Assembly (NCBI RefSeq): GCF_037975245.1
Contig: NC_092580.1
Span: forward strand, 29,477,501-29,541,500
Length of the DNA stretch: 64,000 nt
Direction of reading: 5' to 3'
Source of the DNA: Apostichopus japonicus
Taxonomy: Eukaryota > Echinodermata > Holothuroidea > Aspidochirotida > Stichopodidae
Below, piece by piece: positions 11,509 to 24,000 of the stretch. Numbering within the stretch: position 1 is the stretch's first letter; every line of letters begins with the position of its first letter. Position numbers and translations under genes: made by a program. The notes beneath the pieces were generated by a model, which ran no database searches, was not told the DNA's origin, and worked only from the letters and a program-made list of their open reading frames with translations.

Positions 11509-13616
11509 TCAGACCCGATTACAATGCTTAAAGTGCTTGTCCAAAACATTCTTAAACCCATTGACACTACTTGCAAGTACAACTTTCTCAGGCAAACTAT
11601 TCCACTCATTCACAACCCTATTAGAAAAAAGTTATGCCGAATATTAATCCTACTATGCGACTTTTGAAGTTTAAGACAATGACCTCTAGTACAACTATTG
11701 TTTGCAAACATGAAAAAGTCGGTAAAGGATAAATTGTCGAAACCATACACAATCTTGAAAACCTGGATCAAGTCCCCACGTAACCTCCTAAGCTCCAGTG
11801 TGGTGAGATTCAACAGTTGTAACCGCCTATAATAAGGAACCCTCTTTAAGGAACTAATCATCCTAGTAGCTCTCCTCTGGACCTTTTCAAGTACTTCCTT
11901 ATCCTTAGCAAAATAAGGGTTCCAAGCCTGCACAGCATACTCCAGATGAGGCCTAACCAACTGCTTATAAAGCCTAACTACGATGTCCTCTTTCAGAAAA
12001 CTGAAGTTCCTCTTGATCATACCTAAAACCCTATTACCTCTTTTAGCAGCTTCAAGACAATGTTTGGAAGGTTGCAGAGACGAGTCAATGTAGATACCTA
12101 GGTCTCTTTCAACAGAGACCTCCTGTAACTCCACACCATTTAGATTGTATGTACACTTTTGGTTACTACTACCAATGTGCATTACCTTACATTAATCAAT
12201 ATTAAAAAGCATTTGCCACCCCTGAGACCAAGAAAAAATCTTATCTAAATCCGCTTGAAATTTCTCAGAATCGCTTTTGGAAGAGACCTCAGAATACAAT
12301 TTGGTGTCATCAGCAAACTTCTTAGCTGTACACAAAACATCTCTGTCGATGTCATTTATATAGGCAACAAACAACAGGGGACCTAATACAGACCCTTGTG
12401 GAACCCCACTAGTAACGTTCTGCCAAGAAGAAGCACAGCCATTAATTACCACCCTCTGTTCCCTATTACCAAGCCAATTCCCGATCCAAGACAGTAAATT
12501 CCCTATGACACCCATGCTCTTCAGCCTAAGTAAAAGACGCTGGTGAGGAACTTTATCAAAGGCCTTCTGGAAATCCAGGAACACAACATCTACAGACCTC
12601 TGCCTATTTAGTGAGCTTGTTACATCTTCCATAAACTCAAGGATATTAGTGAGACAAGACCTTTTTTGACAAAAGCCATGCTGAGACTCTCTGATCAAAG
12701 ACTGACTGCTGAAGTGACAGACCAAAGACTTTTTAACAATAGACTCCATGACCTTACAAACTACACTAGTGAGACTAACGGGCCTATAATTACAGGGCTT
12801 AGTCTTATCACCCTTCTTGAAAATTGGGGTAATATTAGCACATCTCCAGTCCCTAGGAACATAACCTTCATCCATAAATTTACTAAAAATCAACGAGAGT
12901 GGAACGCAGAAATAGTGTGCAAAAGTCTTCAACAAATACGGATGGATTGCATCCGGTCCAGAAGCTTTAGAAACATTTAGACGAAGCAGCTCCTTTAAGA
13001 CAACGTCATCCGAAAATAAGACCGTATCCAGTTTAGGCCTATCACTGTCCCCCTGAAAATCTGGAATACTACTCCTATCTTCCCTTGTGAAAACCGACAC
13101 AAAATAGTCGTTCAAAAGTTCTGCAAGATCCTGACTATCAGCAACTATCTTATCAGCCTGTGGTGCCCTAAGGGAAACAATTGCATCTTTCACTTTCTGC
13201 TTTGACCTGACATAAGAAAAGAAGGCCTTTGGGTTATCCTTAATTTTTAGGGCAATGCTCTTTTCGAAATTCAATTTTGCATCAGAGACTAAGCATTCTA
13301 CCTTCAGCTGATGAATTTTAAACTTGGCCAAAAGAGATTCAGATTTAGTCCTCCTAAACAACTTCCACATTCTACGTTTTTGCCTAATTGCACATCTAAC
13401 TTTCTTATTCATCCAGTGAGGCATACTGCATTTACGACGACGATTCTTCCACGGAACATGATTTTCCATAATGACCTTTAATTTATCAGTGAAACAAATC
13501 CAAGACTGAGAAGCACTCATATCACTAAACAAATTAATCCAATCTGTACCCTTTAGTAAAGTTTCAATTGCCTCTGTATCTGATTTCGAAAAATCAGGGA
13601 CTTTTTCCTTGCTAAC
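11509..13616 (-). pseudogene. LINE reverse transcriptase, broken
   Basis: Copies element RNA into DNA. Motifs appear in order: NYRPVSLTSVVCKVMESI, SQHGFCQKRSC, FLDFQKAFDKVPH (first catalytic Asp), GVPQGSVLGPLLF, and KKFADDTKLYSE with the FADD catalytic pair. A single in-frame TAA at 12192-12194 interrupts it (FNID then CKVMHIG), after which the thumb and C-terminal region continue in the same frame (GIYIDSSLQPSKH, RPHLEYAVQAWNP). Near 11627 a run of six T has lost one base; the true C-terminus (VVNEWNSLPEKVV...) continues in the next frame to a stop at 11509-11511. The rest is well preserved, so the insertion is fairly young. Confidence 0.88.
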
Positions 13617-14316
13617 AGAACTTTACGACCTTGCAAACAACATCAAAAGCTAGTATATCATGATCACTAGTTCCTAGTTTTCCTAGACCGGTCAAATCAA
13701 CAACATTGCTTGGATTAGAACTCAAAACAAGATCCAGGATGATATCCCCCCTAGTAGGGAAAGTAACATGTTGATGTAAAAAGCAATCATGCACAACGTC
13801 TAGAAAATTACTACCTTTCCTACTACTAGAACCATCTATCCAATTAATGTCAGGAAAATTAAAGTCGCCCATTATAACAACATCACCTTTAGCAGCCTTT
13901 CTAATTGATTCAAACAGCACGACATCATTATCATCGCTGCTGTTGGGAGAGCGGTAAACAACACCCACAGTGATAACGTCCCTGTACCTCTTGGAGTTGT
14001 TTGTGGACAACTCGCACCAGACAGAATTAACAAAAGACCCTTGCAACTGAGATTTCTCAACACTTACAATGTCATCCCTAACATACAGTAAAACTCCCCC
14101 ACCAACCCCATTATGAGTATCCCTTCTGTCCTGACAATACACAACATTCCCGGGTGAGAAACCTCAGCACTATCAATGTCCTCCCTTAACCAAGACTCGG
14201 TGATACCAAACACATCCGGTTTCAGATCCTCGAGAAGCACAGTAAATTCAGCAAAATTTTTACGAATACTTCTAGCATTGGTAAAGACTAATCTATTGAA
14301 ATCTGTGCAAGAATTT
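13617..14316 (-). pseudogene. LINE AP-like endonuclease domain, broken
   Basis: This domain nicks target DNA to prime reverse transcription. The N-terminal part reads NARSIRKNFAEF and ITESWLRED, typical of the domain start. A one-base loss near 14148 then shifts the frame to YCQDRRDTHNGVGGGVLLYV, followed by VGVVYRSPNS, IMGDFNFPDINW and the C-terminal GTSDHDILAF with the catalytic Asp-His pair. A one-base gain near 13620 separates it from the reverse transcriptase linker (SKEKVPDFSKSD). With the domain cut by two frame changes, this copy cannot make a normal protein. Confidence 0.82.
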
Positions 14317-14576
14317 CAGAAGATATAACTTGATCGTTATGATACGAGAAAAATAAAGTGTGCCGGAATATTCATAATGTTACGGGAATGTTAGTTTGTT
14401 TAACGCTCACAATTAAATCAGTGTAAATACAATATAGCCAATATAAAGCTAAATCATCTTGTTCTTCTTTTTTGTCCTTCTTGGCGGCAGAATTTGGGTA
14501 TTTGTTCAGTCTGTTGCATGATGCTTTCATCCAAACTGTTATAAAAGGCTTTTCTCTTTTTGTTTTTTATTTGCAG

Positions 14577-14613
14577 TGGTCGGATTAAGCGCATCAATGC
14601 TAGATCAGGCAGG
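14577..14613 (+). other. Isolated exon-like segment with strong splice sites
   Basis: A long pyrimidine tract and AG (TTTTTGTTTTTTATTTGCAG) precede 37 bases that end in AGG|GTAAGTA. Two of three frames are open, but no partner exons or recognisable peptide are seen nearby. It could be one exon of a gene with distant exons, or chance. Confidence 0.2.
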
Positions 14614-15136
14614 GTAAGTATACCTTGTTCAGATACTAATCCCGAATGTCGTTACCAGCTTGTGCGTTCATCAGCTATTCATCAATGTATGCAGGAATTT
14701 AACTGCTATATTGTTATTTAAATTTATCTGATCTATCGATGCACTGTACACGTGCAGGCCTGTCTGTGTACACTGTACGCGGGCTTTCGGTATATAGCCT
14801 TTATTAGTAGACGTTATCTGAACCACTATAACTTCAATGGGACTGGGGTTGAGAGTGAACAAGTTGTTTGTTACACAGGCTCTATTTTGGGTGACATTTC
14901 TTTAATAGAAACTTCATTTGCACACTTCGGAATATCTTATTTTCTCCAAAGTTTTGGTACCGAATTATCTTTATGTTAGTACCAATAATATTTACGGACA
15001 AATTTTCCTTATCGCGGTTTCCAGTAGAACAATATTATATATCTTATCATTGGCAGAAAGTATAACCGGAATAACTCGCGTTTATTCCACATGAACAAGC
15101 TGCTGGAGGCTAATGGGTTTCGTAAAGGAATTTAAA

Positions 15137-15405
15137 CAGGATTTTCGGAACTAAAAACAGGCATTTCGGAACTGCATTCTACATTTTGGAACCAAATTGA
15201 ACATCTTTGGAACTGAATTCAGGAATTTCGGAACTAAATACCGGATTTTCTGAACTAAATACAGGCTTTTCGATCGGTTCTAAATACCGGATTTTCGGAA
15301 CTAATTACAGGATTTCAGAACTAAATTCAGGGTTTTCGGAACTAAATACAGGATTTTCGGAACTAAATTCAGGATTTTTCGAACTAAATACGTGATTTTC
15401 TTGCG
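15137..15405 (+). repeat. Minisatellite of a ~22-bp unit
   Basis: About a dozen imperfect copies of GGATTTTCGGAACTAAATACA, some with ATTCA or ACAGG variants. The short ORFs here (ELNTGFS-type repeats) only reflect the repeat. One further unit recurs at 15819-15835. Confidence 0.85.
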
Positions 15406-15952
15406 CTCTCAGAGTGATTGAATTCATAACGAAACCTGCGTAGATCAATGAGCTGCCTATGGCAACCCTTCGTCCAAATAATGAGGCTCTCTGTCCATTT
15501 TGTGAGTCGATATTTTTACAAGTTAGATAAGGCCAAGTATGTTTCGTATATGTATACATATATTCAATGTACATCTAGTTTGTAAGTGATGTAAGCCACA
15601 GATATTAATAATTAACTCTAAAAGTTTTCTAAGCCACACATTTTCATCTATGTAAAAATGCTATGTAAGTGATGTAATAATTGTCTCAGCCACAAATATT
15701 CATAGATAGGCTAAACGAATTTCGTATGTATTTTAAGACACAGATATTCATAGACTCATCTATTATTTAAGGGATGTAAGCCACCGATATTCATGGAAAT
15801 TGTTTTTTATGTATTTGCAGGATTTTCGGAACCAAACTTTCACAGGATTTTCGTGCGTTCTCGGAGTGATTGGATTCAAAAAGGAACCTGTGTAGATCAA
15901 TGAACTACTTTATGGCAACCCTCTGCCCCGGATAAGGAGGCTCTCTGCCCAT
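15393..15952 (+). repeat. ~106-bp direct repeat flanking satellite A copies
   Basis: 15393-15498 and 15846-15952 are about 80 % alike. Both start at GATTTTC, share GTGATTG and TAGATCAATGA, and end in GGCTCTCTG(T/C)CCAT. Together with a GGATTTTCGGAAC unit before each, they look like two rounds of a ~453-base tandem unit whose middle holds satellite A sequence. Confidence 0.7.
15588..15806 (+). repeat. Outlying satellite A block, about five diverged copies
   Basis: Phrases such as GTAAGCCACAGATATT and CAGCCACAAATATTCATAGAT recur with a spacing of about 40 to 60 bases. These are the same unit as the main array that starts 3.4 kb downstream, but more diverged. Confidence 0.75.
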
Positions 15953-16429
15953 ACACCGTACCGAACACAAACAATCAAACGGCGCCATTTTGAATTCCTT
16001 TGATCTGGATAATTTCATTGGATATCTTTATTCCCAATCTAAGTTGTGTCGGATTCTATTTGTCAATCGTGGTGACCAACTGATCTTTTACTTAACCGGT
16101 CCGTGGTAAGTATCTAGGGACAGTAAGGGAACCGAGGGGGAAAGGAAGGGAACAGATGAGGAAGAAAAACCGTGAGTACACTTTTTCTATACTAAATGTT
16201 CCGGATCGTCTGACTAACACTGGAAGAAGTCGCACTCAAAATTTGTTATTGACCTACATTGACACCCCATTTAAGACCCATTTAAAACATTTATTCAACG
16301 GATGCGAAACAAAGCGTAATGAATTACAAATCCCAACATAATTATAAATAATTATTTGTAATTCCAAACTAACTACGCATAGTCAAGATATTGCTAGAAT
16401 AACGCCTTTTTTTCAAAACTGGTGATCAC

Positions 16430-17340
16430 TCGGTGCTTTCAAACTACCGACCAATCTCGATTCTTTCAACAATTTCTAAAGTGAGAAAATAATGTATAAG
16501 AAACTCACAGACTTCCTAGACAAGAACGATATCATTTCATCACGACAATTTGGTTTTCGTGAGAATCTTTCCACTTATATGGCTTCAATAACAATGAATT
16601 TACTATTGGTGTATTTCTAGATCTTTCTAAAGCATTCGTCACTGTCAACCATAACATCTTACTAAAAAAAACTTAGCCATTATGGAAACAGTGGGGTTGC
16701 ATATGATTGGTTTGAAAGCTATCTTTTCAAGAGAGAACAGATTTTACGCATTAATGATCAAACTTCTAAGACCAGTACAGTAAGCTGCGGCGTCTCACAG
16801 GGTTCTGTACTTGGATCACTACATTTTCTTATCTACATAAATGAAATGTGTAACTGTTCTCATATCCTTAACTTTACACTCTTTGCAGACGACACAAGTA
16901 TTCCTTTTAAAAACAGTGATATTCATTGTGCTGCTCGTGTCGTTAACTCTGTAACTATATCTTCTGTATCTAACTGGTTTAAAGCAAATAAGTTGTCTTT
17001 AAATGTAAGCAAAACAAATTTCATTATATTTCGTCCTGTTCAGCGAAGGGTTGATACAGTTAACGTATATGTAATGATAATGGTGATATTACTCTTGCTG
17101 AAAAAGTTAAATTTTGGGGTAATCATCTTGACTCAAATCTTACCTGGAAGTATCATATTCACAGCCTATGCTCCCTTATATCTCAAAAATTATTGGAATT
17201 CGCTATTTTGTACCATTGCATACACTTAAAACACTGTACGATTCCCTTATTAATTCAAAGCTGTCTTATTGCATTATAATTTGGGGAAACATCTATTCAT
17301 CTTACCTTAATCGCCTGTTTACTCTCCATTAAGCAGTCAT
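16430..17340 (+). pseudogene. Decayed LINE reverse transcriptase fragment
   Basis: Different frames give, in order, NYRPISILSTISKV, DFLDKNDIISSRQFGFREN, a degenerate FLDLSKAF region, NHNILL, SCGVSQGSVLGSLHFLIYIN and FTLFADDTSIPF, then NWFKANKLSLNVSKTNFI. These are the reverse transcriptase fingers, palm and thumb start of a Jockey/L2-like non-LTR element. Stops and frame changes are many, and no endonuclease part is visible upstream. It is a different and older family than the element at 11.4-14.3 kb. The longest open piece is 16846-17229. Confidence 0.75.
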
Positions 17341-17344
17341 TTTA

Positions 17345-19185
17345 TCATCATTAAAAGTCATTTTCCAGAAGTAACACTTGATTAAACTGAGAAAAGTTAA
17401 AAAGGCAAACAAAAATAGACAAAAATATATGTTTTAGACTGGATTTTATTTAGTTTTTCAAGCATTTTGTGACAACTCGCTTGAAAATATGGATAAAAAC
17501 CTACATAAAGTCCACTAAAACATATATGTTCAATAACACGAGCACAGGAGCCTACGCAGCTCGCTACTTCTGACAGCCACACCATCAATGATATTTTTAG
17601 TGTCAAGTTTGGCCAAGATCCTTTTTTTCCACAGACATCAACATGAACGCCTCAAGATGTTCTTGTGTCATTGTACAAACACCCTACTGTGTGTGGGTCA
17701 TTTTTATTCATACATAATCTCTCAGGACTTAGCTACTGAGTGATATCCAAATAATCTAATAAGATTTTACCTTTTTTTGCTTCGTTTTTCTGGAGGACGA
17801 GGTGCAGATTAATACAATCTGTATTCTCTGCCAATGCTATGTATATGTCAGAATGCATTGTTCACCGTACATCTTGTCGTAAAAATATTACGAAGGACGG
17901 GTTGCCAATGGCACGTTGTTTTGTTACGAACTAACAGCCTAACTAACATGGTGATTTCATGAGCTGATCCCCACAGTTAAAAATATATTTTTACACAGCC
18001 CGTCTGTATTCTATTAAATACTGTGAAAATGGGCTGTAATTTTTACCAGGCTCCCCAGCCCACCGACCCACCGGGCATTGCCCAAATGTCCGCCACTGGC
18101 CTTTCTCCACCTCCTTGTATATTAAATATTCACCATTGTATTTATTTTATGTGGAAATAAATCAAACTCAAAAATAAGCCATTTATTCTATCGATAAACA
18201 AAATGTGTAAACAAAACTCGGACTTATTTAAACAATTTTTAAGTATCTAATTACAAACGGGAATATAAACAACTTTAATAGATACAAAACGTGCTTAATT
18301 ATTCAGTTCCATTCCCATTATTGTTACGTTCTCCAAATTGGAAGACCACGAAAGTATCAATCATTTCCTTTGCCTCGTAGCTCACTTGTATCTTTATCGC
18401 TGATGGCGAAAAGAACAAATTTAGGATTTTGCTGTACACCACTTTTTAATTCTATTTTTACAGAAAGCGCACGTTTGTAAAGTATTTTTTAGGGCGGGGG
18501 AACATTATTATGTAGCTGAAGGCGTTACTATGACATTACACTTGCATTTAAAGTTCAGTAATACATTTTTTTTTTGAAATATCTACTTCATTAAAGGACC
18601 CAGTTTTCAGTGAAACAGTACAAAAGTTTGTTTCATGAAAATATGTCGCTTGGGTACGAGCGTTTCACCCAATTATATCCACACCGTGCCTCGTTAGGAA
18701 ATATCTCAAAGAAATGTTCCAGACATCAGCTCGTTTGGTTTTACTTTTCCAACCACGTAACATTACCTTGGAATTCCACCACACCTTATCTTCCATTTCA
18801 GAAAAGGTATGACGTAGATGTAACTCATGCACTTGTGCAAAATAACTGCGAACGGAAGACCACGAAGGGATAATACAGCAAGTGTATTTATATGTATGTA
18901 AAAACGCACTATACCGAACGGCAGTTCCATACCTGCCGATGTCGATTCCATTCTCGATGCGGTATGGACGGTATCGTCAAATAGAGACAATACCGAAGCA
19001 TTCTGAAACCGGTTACACCAGCTACAACCGATCATGAAAATAAAACCGTGTCAAGTTCAATTTGCTATGTGCACTTTTCGGTGATGTCAGTATACAGTAA
19101 GTTATCTAATTATCACAACATTGTTTTATTCTTGTCACAAGTTGCTTGTATTTATGTAAAAAGTGTAGGCTTATAAATGCTCTAT
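17345..19185. other. AT-rich intergenic stretch, no gene seen
   Basis: Short ORFs only. Nothing here has a domain, splice pattern or repeat structure I can support. Confidence 0.5.
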
Positions 19186-19189
19186 TGTT

Positions 19190-20425
19190 GTAGTATATAT
19201 ATTTATAGATACAACTGTTTTGTTAGTGTTGTATGCCACATATATTCATAGATAAAACTGTTTTGTTAGTGTTGTAGGCCACATATATCCATAGATACAT
19301 TTGTTATGTTAGTGTTGAAGGCCACAGATATTCATAGATACATATATTATGTTCATGTTGTTGGCCTAAAAAATATTCATAGATATAGCTGTTATGTTAG
19401 TGTTGTAGGCCACATATATTCATAGATATATTATTATATGTTAGAATTGTAGGCCACATATATTCATAGATACAGCTGTTATGTTAGTGCTGTAGGCCAC
19501 ATATATTCATAGATACATTTGTTGTTAGTGTTGAAGGCCACAGATATTCATAGATACATATATTATGTTAATGTTGTTGGCCTAAAAAATATTCATAGAT
19601 ACAGCTGTTATGTTAGTGTTGTAGGCCACATATATTCATAGATATATTATTATATGTTAGAATTGTAGGCCACATATATTCATAGATACAGCTGTTATGT
19701 TAGTGCTGTAGGCCACATATATTCATAGATATATTATTATATGTTAGAATTGTAGGCCATATATATTCATTGATACAGCTTTTATGTTAGTGCTGTAGGA
19801 CAGATATTCATACATATAGCTGTTATGTTAATGTTCTAGGCCACAGATATTCATAGATACAGCTGTTATGTTAGTGTTGTAGGCCACATATATTCATAGA
19901 TACATCTATTATATGTAAGTATTGTAGGCCACATATATTCATAGATACAGCTGTTATATGTTAGTAATGTAGGCCACATATTCATAGGTACAGCTTTTAT
20001 TCTAGTATTGTAGGCCACATATATTCATAGGTACAGCTGTTATGTTAATGTTCTAGGCAACAGATATTCATAGAAACAGCTGTATGTTAGTGCAGTAGGC
20101 CACATATATTCATATATACATATATATATATATTACATGTTAGTATTCTAGGCCACAGATATTCATAGATACAGCTGTTATGTTAGTGTTGTAGGCCACC
20201 TATATTCATAGATACATCTATTATATGTAAGTATTGTAGGCCACATATATTCATAGATACAGCTGTTATATGTTAGTAATGTAGGCCACATATTCATAGG
20301 TACAGCTTTTATTCTAGTATTGTAGGCCACATATATTCATAGGTACAGCTGTTATGTTAATGTTCTAGGCAACAGATATTCATAGAAACAGCTGTATGTT
20401 AGTGTTGTAGGCCACATATATTCAT

Positions 20426-20463
<38 letters not shown>

Positions 20464-21040
20464 CATGTTAGTATTCTAGGCCACAGATATTCATAGATAC
20501 AGCTGTTATGTTAGTGTTGTAGGCCACCTATATTCATAGATACATCTATTATATGTTAGTATTGTAGGCCACATATATTCATAGATACAGCTTTTATGTT
20601 AGTATTGTAGGCCACATATATTCATAGATACAGCTGTTATGTTAACGTTTTAGGCAACAGATATTCATAGATACAGCTGTTATGTTAGTATTGTAGGCCA
20701 CATTTATTCATAGATACAGTGTTTATGTTAGCATTGTAGGCCACATATATTCATAGATACAGCTGTTATGTTAGTGTTGTAGGCGACATGTATTCATATA
20801 TACAGCTGTTATGTTAGTGTTGTAGGCCACATATATTCATAGATACATCTATTATATGATAGTGCTGTAGGCCATATATATTCACAGATACATCTAGTAT
20901 ATGTTAGTGTGTTAGGGCATATATATTCGTAGATACATCTATTATATGTTAGTATTGTGAGCCACATATATTCATAGATACAGCTTTTATGTTAGTATAT
21001 TGTAGCCCACAAAAATATATATATATATATATATATTCAC
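19190..21040 (+). repeat. Satellite A, subfamily 1 (~43-bp unit)
   Basis: Tandem units of the form TTGTAGGCCACATATATTCATAGATACAGCTGTTATGTTAG (split here for length: TTGTAGGCCACATATATTC + ATAGATACAGCTGTTATG + TTAG). Higher-order repeats are visible: the rare variant GGCCTAAAAAATATTCATAG recurs at about 19364 and 19578, five units apart, and a block with TTTTATTCTAGTATTG recurs at about 19995 and 20305, seven units apart. A TA run interrupts it at 20427-20461 and shorter ones near 20120 and 21016. Confidence 0.95.
20427..20461. repeat. (TA)n microsatellite within satellite A
   Basis: An uninterrupted TA run that appears to have grown from the ATAGATATA part of one satellite unit; a shorter version sits in the equivalent place near 20110-20130. 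Confidence 0.9.
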
Positions 21041-24000
21041 AGATAACTTCTATTCGTAAATTTTCTAAGCCACAGATATTCATAGCTTAATCTATTTGTC
21101 AGTTTTCTGAGCCACAGATATTCATAGATTAAACCGATTCGTAAGTATTCTAAGCCACAGATATTCATAGTTTAATCCTATTTGTTAGTATTCTAAGCCA
21201 CAGAAATTAATAGTTTGAACCAAATCGTACGTATTCTAAGCCCCAGTTATTCATAGTTTAAACCTATTCCTTAGTAATCTAAGCCACAGATATTCATAGA
21301 TTATTCCTATTCATAAGTATTCTAAGCCACAGGTATTCATAGCTTAATCTTATTTGTCAGTATTCTAAGCCACAGATATTCATAGATTAAGCCTATTCTG
21401 AAGTATTCTAAGCCACAGATGTTCATAGTTTAAACCTAATCGTACGTATCCTAAGCCACAGTTAACCATAACTTAAGCCTATTCGTAAGTATTCTAAGCC
21501 ATATATTTTCTTAGATGAAGTATTCTAAGCCACAAATATTTATAGCTTAAGACTTGTACCCGTAAGTATTCTAAGCCACAGATATTCATAATTTAATACT
21601 TTTCGTAAGTATTCTAAGCCACAGATATTCATAGGTAAATCCTATTATCCTAAGCCACAGATATTGATAGCTTAAACCTATTCGTAAGTATTCTAAGCCA
21701 CATATTTTCATAGATAAACCTAATCGTTCGTATCCTGAGCCACAGACATTCATAGCTTAAGCCTATTCGTTAAAATTCCAAGCCACAGATATCATAGTTC
21801 GAACCTAATCGTACACATTCTAAGCCATAGCTTAAGCCTTTTCGTTTGTATTCTAAGCCACAGATATTCATAGATTATTCCTATTCGTAAGTATTCTAAG
21901 CCACAAATATTCATAGGTAAACCTAATCGTACGTATTCTAAGCCGCAGATATTCATAGCTTAATCATATTATTCTAAGCCACAGATATTCATAGCTTAAG
22001 CCTATTCGTAAGTATTCTTAGCAACATATATTCATATTTTAATCCTATACGAAAGTATTCTAAGCCACAGATGTTTATAATATATTCCTATAAGTATGTA
22101 TTCTAAGCCACAAATATTCAGAGCTTTATCCTATTTGTTAGTATTCTAAGCCACAGATCTTCATAGCTTAAGCTTATTCGTAAGTATTCTAAGCCACAGA
22201 TAATCATAGATTAAGTCTCTTCGTAAGTATTCTAAGCCATATATATTCTTAGATGAAGTATTCTAAGCCACAGATATTCATAGCCTAAGACTTGTATCCG
22301 TAAGTATTCTAAGCCACAGATATTCATAGTTTAAACCTAATCGTACGTATCCTAAGCCATAAGTATTCTAAGCCACAGATATTCATAGCTTAAACATATT
22401 GCTTAGTATTCTAAGCCACAGATATTCATAGTTTAAGCCTATTCGTTATTATTTTAAGCCACAGATATTCATAGCTTAAACATATTGCTTAGTATTCTAA
22501 GCCACAGATATTCATAGTTTAAGCCTATTCGTTATTATTCTAAGCCACAGATATTCATAGTTTAAACCTAATCGTACGTATTCTAAGCCACAAATATTCA
22601 TAGCTTAATCCTATTTTCAAAACTCTAAGCCACAGATATTCATAGATAAAGCCCATTCGTAAGTATTTTAAGCCACAGATATTCATGGTTTAAGCACGCA
22701 TTCTAAGCCATAGCTTAAGCCTATTCGTTTGAAATCTATGCCACAGATATTCATAGCTTAAGCTTATGCGTAAGTATATTAAGCCACAGATATTCATAGC
22801 TTAAACCTCTTTGTTAGTATTCTAGCCACAGATATTCATAGCTTAAGCTTATTCGTAACTTTTCTAAGCCACATATATTCATAGATTAAGCCTCTTCGTA
22901 AGTATTGTAAGCCACATATATTCATAGTTCAAACCTAATCGTACGTGATCTAAGCCACAGATATTCATTGCTTAAGCCTATTGGTTAGTATTCTAAGCCA
23001 CATATATTCATAGATGAAACCTAATCGTTCGTATCCTAAGCAACAGATATTCATAGCTTAAGCATATTCGTTAAGATTCCAAGCCACAAATATTCAGTTC
23101 GAACCTAATCGTACACATTCTAAGCCATAGCTTAAGCCTTTTCGTTTGTATTCTAAGCCACAGATATTCATAGTATAAACCTAATCGTACGTATTCTAAG
23201 CCAAAGATATTCAGTGCTTGATCCTATTTGTTAGTATTCTAAGCTACAGATATTGATAGCCTCAGTCTATTCGTAAGTATTCTAAGCCACAGATATTCAT
23301 AGCTTAAACCTATTCCTTAGTATTCTAAGCCACAGATATTCATAGATTAATCCTATTCGTAAGTATTCTAAGCCACATAAATTAATAGTTCAAGCCTATT
23401 CGTTGTTATTCTAAGCCACAGATATTCATAGCTTAATTCTATTTGTCAGTATTCTAAGCCACAGATATTCATAGCTTAAGCCTATTCGTAAGTATTCTAA
23501 GCCACTGATATTCATGGTTTGAACCTAATCGTACGTTTTCTAAGCTACATATATTCATAGCTTAATCCTATTTGTCAGTATTCTAAGCCACAGATATTCA
23601 TAGATTAAGCCTATTCGTAAGTATTCTAAGCAACAGATATTCATTTTTTTAACCTAATCGTAAGTATTCTAAGCCACAGATATTCATAGATGAAGTATTC
23701 TTAGCCACAGATGTTGATAGTTTAAACCTAACCATACGTATCCTTAGCCACAAATATTGATAACTTAAGTGTATTCGTTAAAATTCCAAGCCACAGATAT
23801 TCATAGTTTAAACCTATTTGTTAGTATTCTAAGCCACAGATATTCATAGCTTAAGCTTATTCGTAAGTATTCTAAGCCACATATATTCATAGGTAAACCT
23901 AATCGTACGTATTCTAAGCCACAGATATTCATAGCTTAATCCTATTATTCTAAGCCACAGATATTTATAGATTAAGTCTCTTCGTAAGTATTCTAAGCCA

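Larger units (their letters stand above)
11410..14320 (-). mobile_element. CR1-like (Jockey superfamily) LINE, 5'-truncated
   Basis: A non-LTR retrotransposon read on the minus strand: AP-endonuclease domain, then reverse transcriptase, then a short 3' UTR ending in a (CTAAA)-type tail at 11410-11426 next to the Harbinger element. The sequence upstream of about 14320 no longer matches an ORF2, so the 5' end, including any ORF1, is missing, as is usual after incomplete reverse transcription. It lies about 90 bases from the Harbinger right end, so the two are neighbours rather than nested. Confidence 0.88.
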
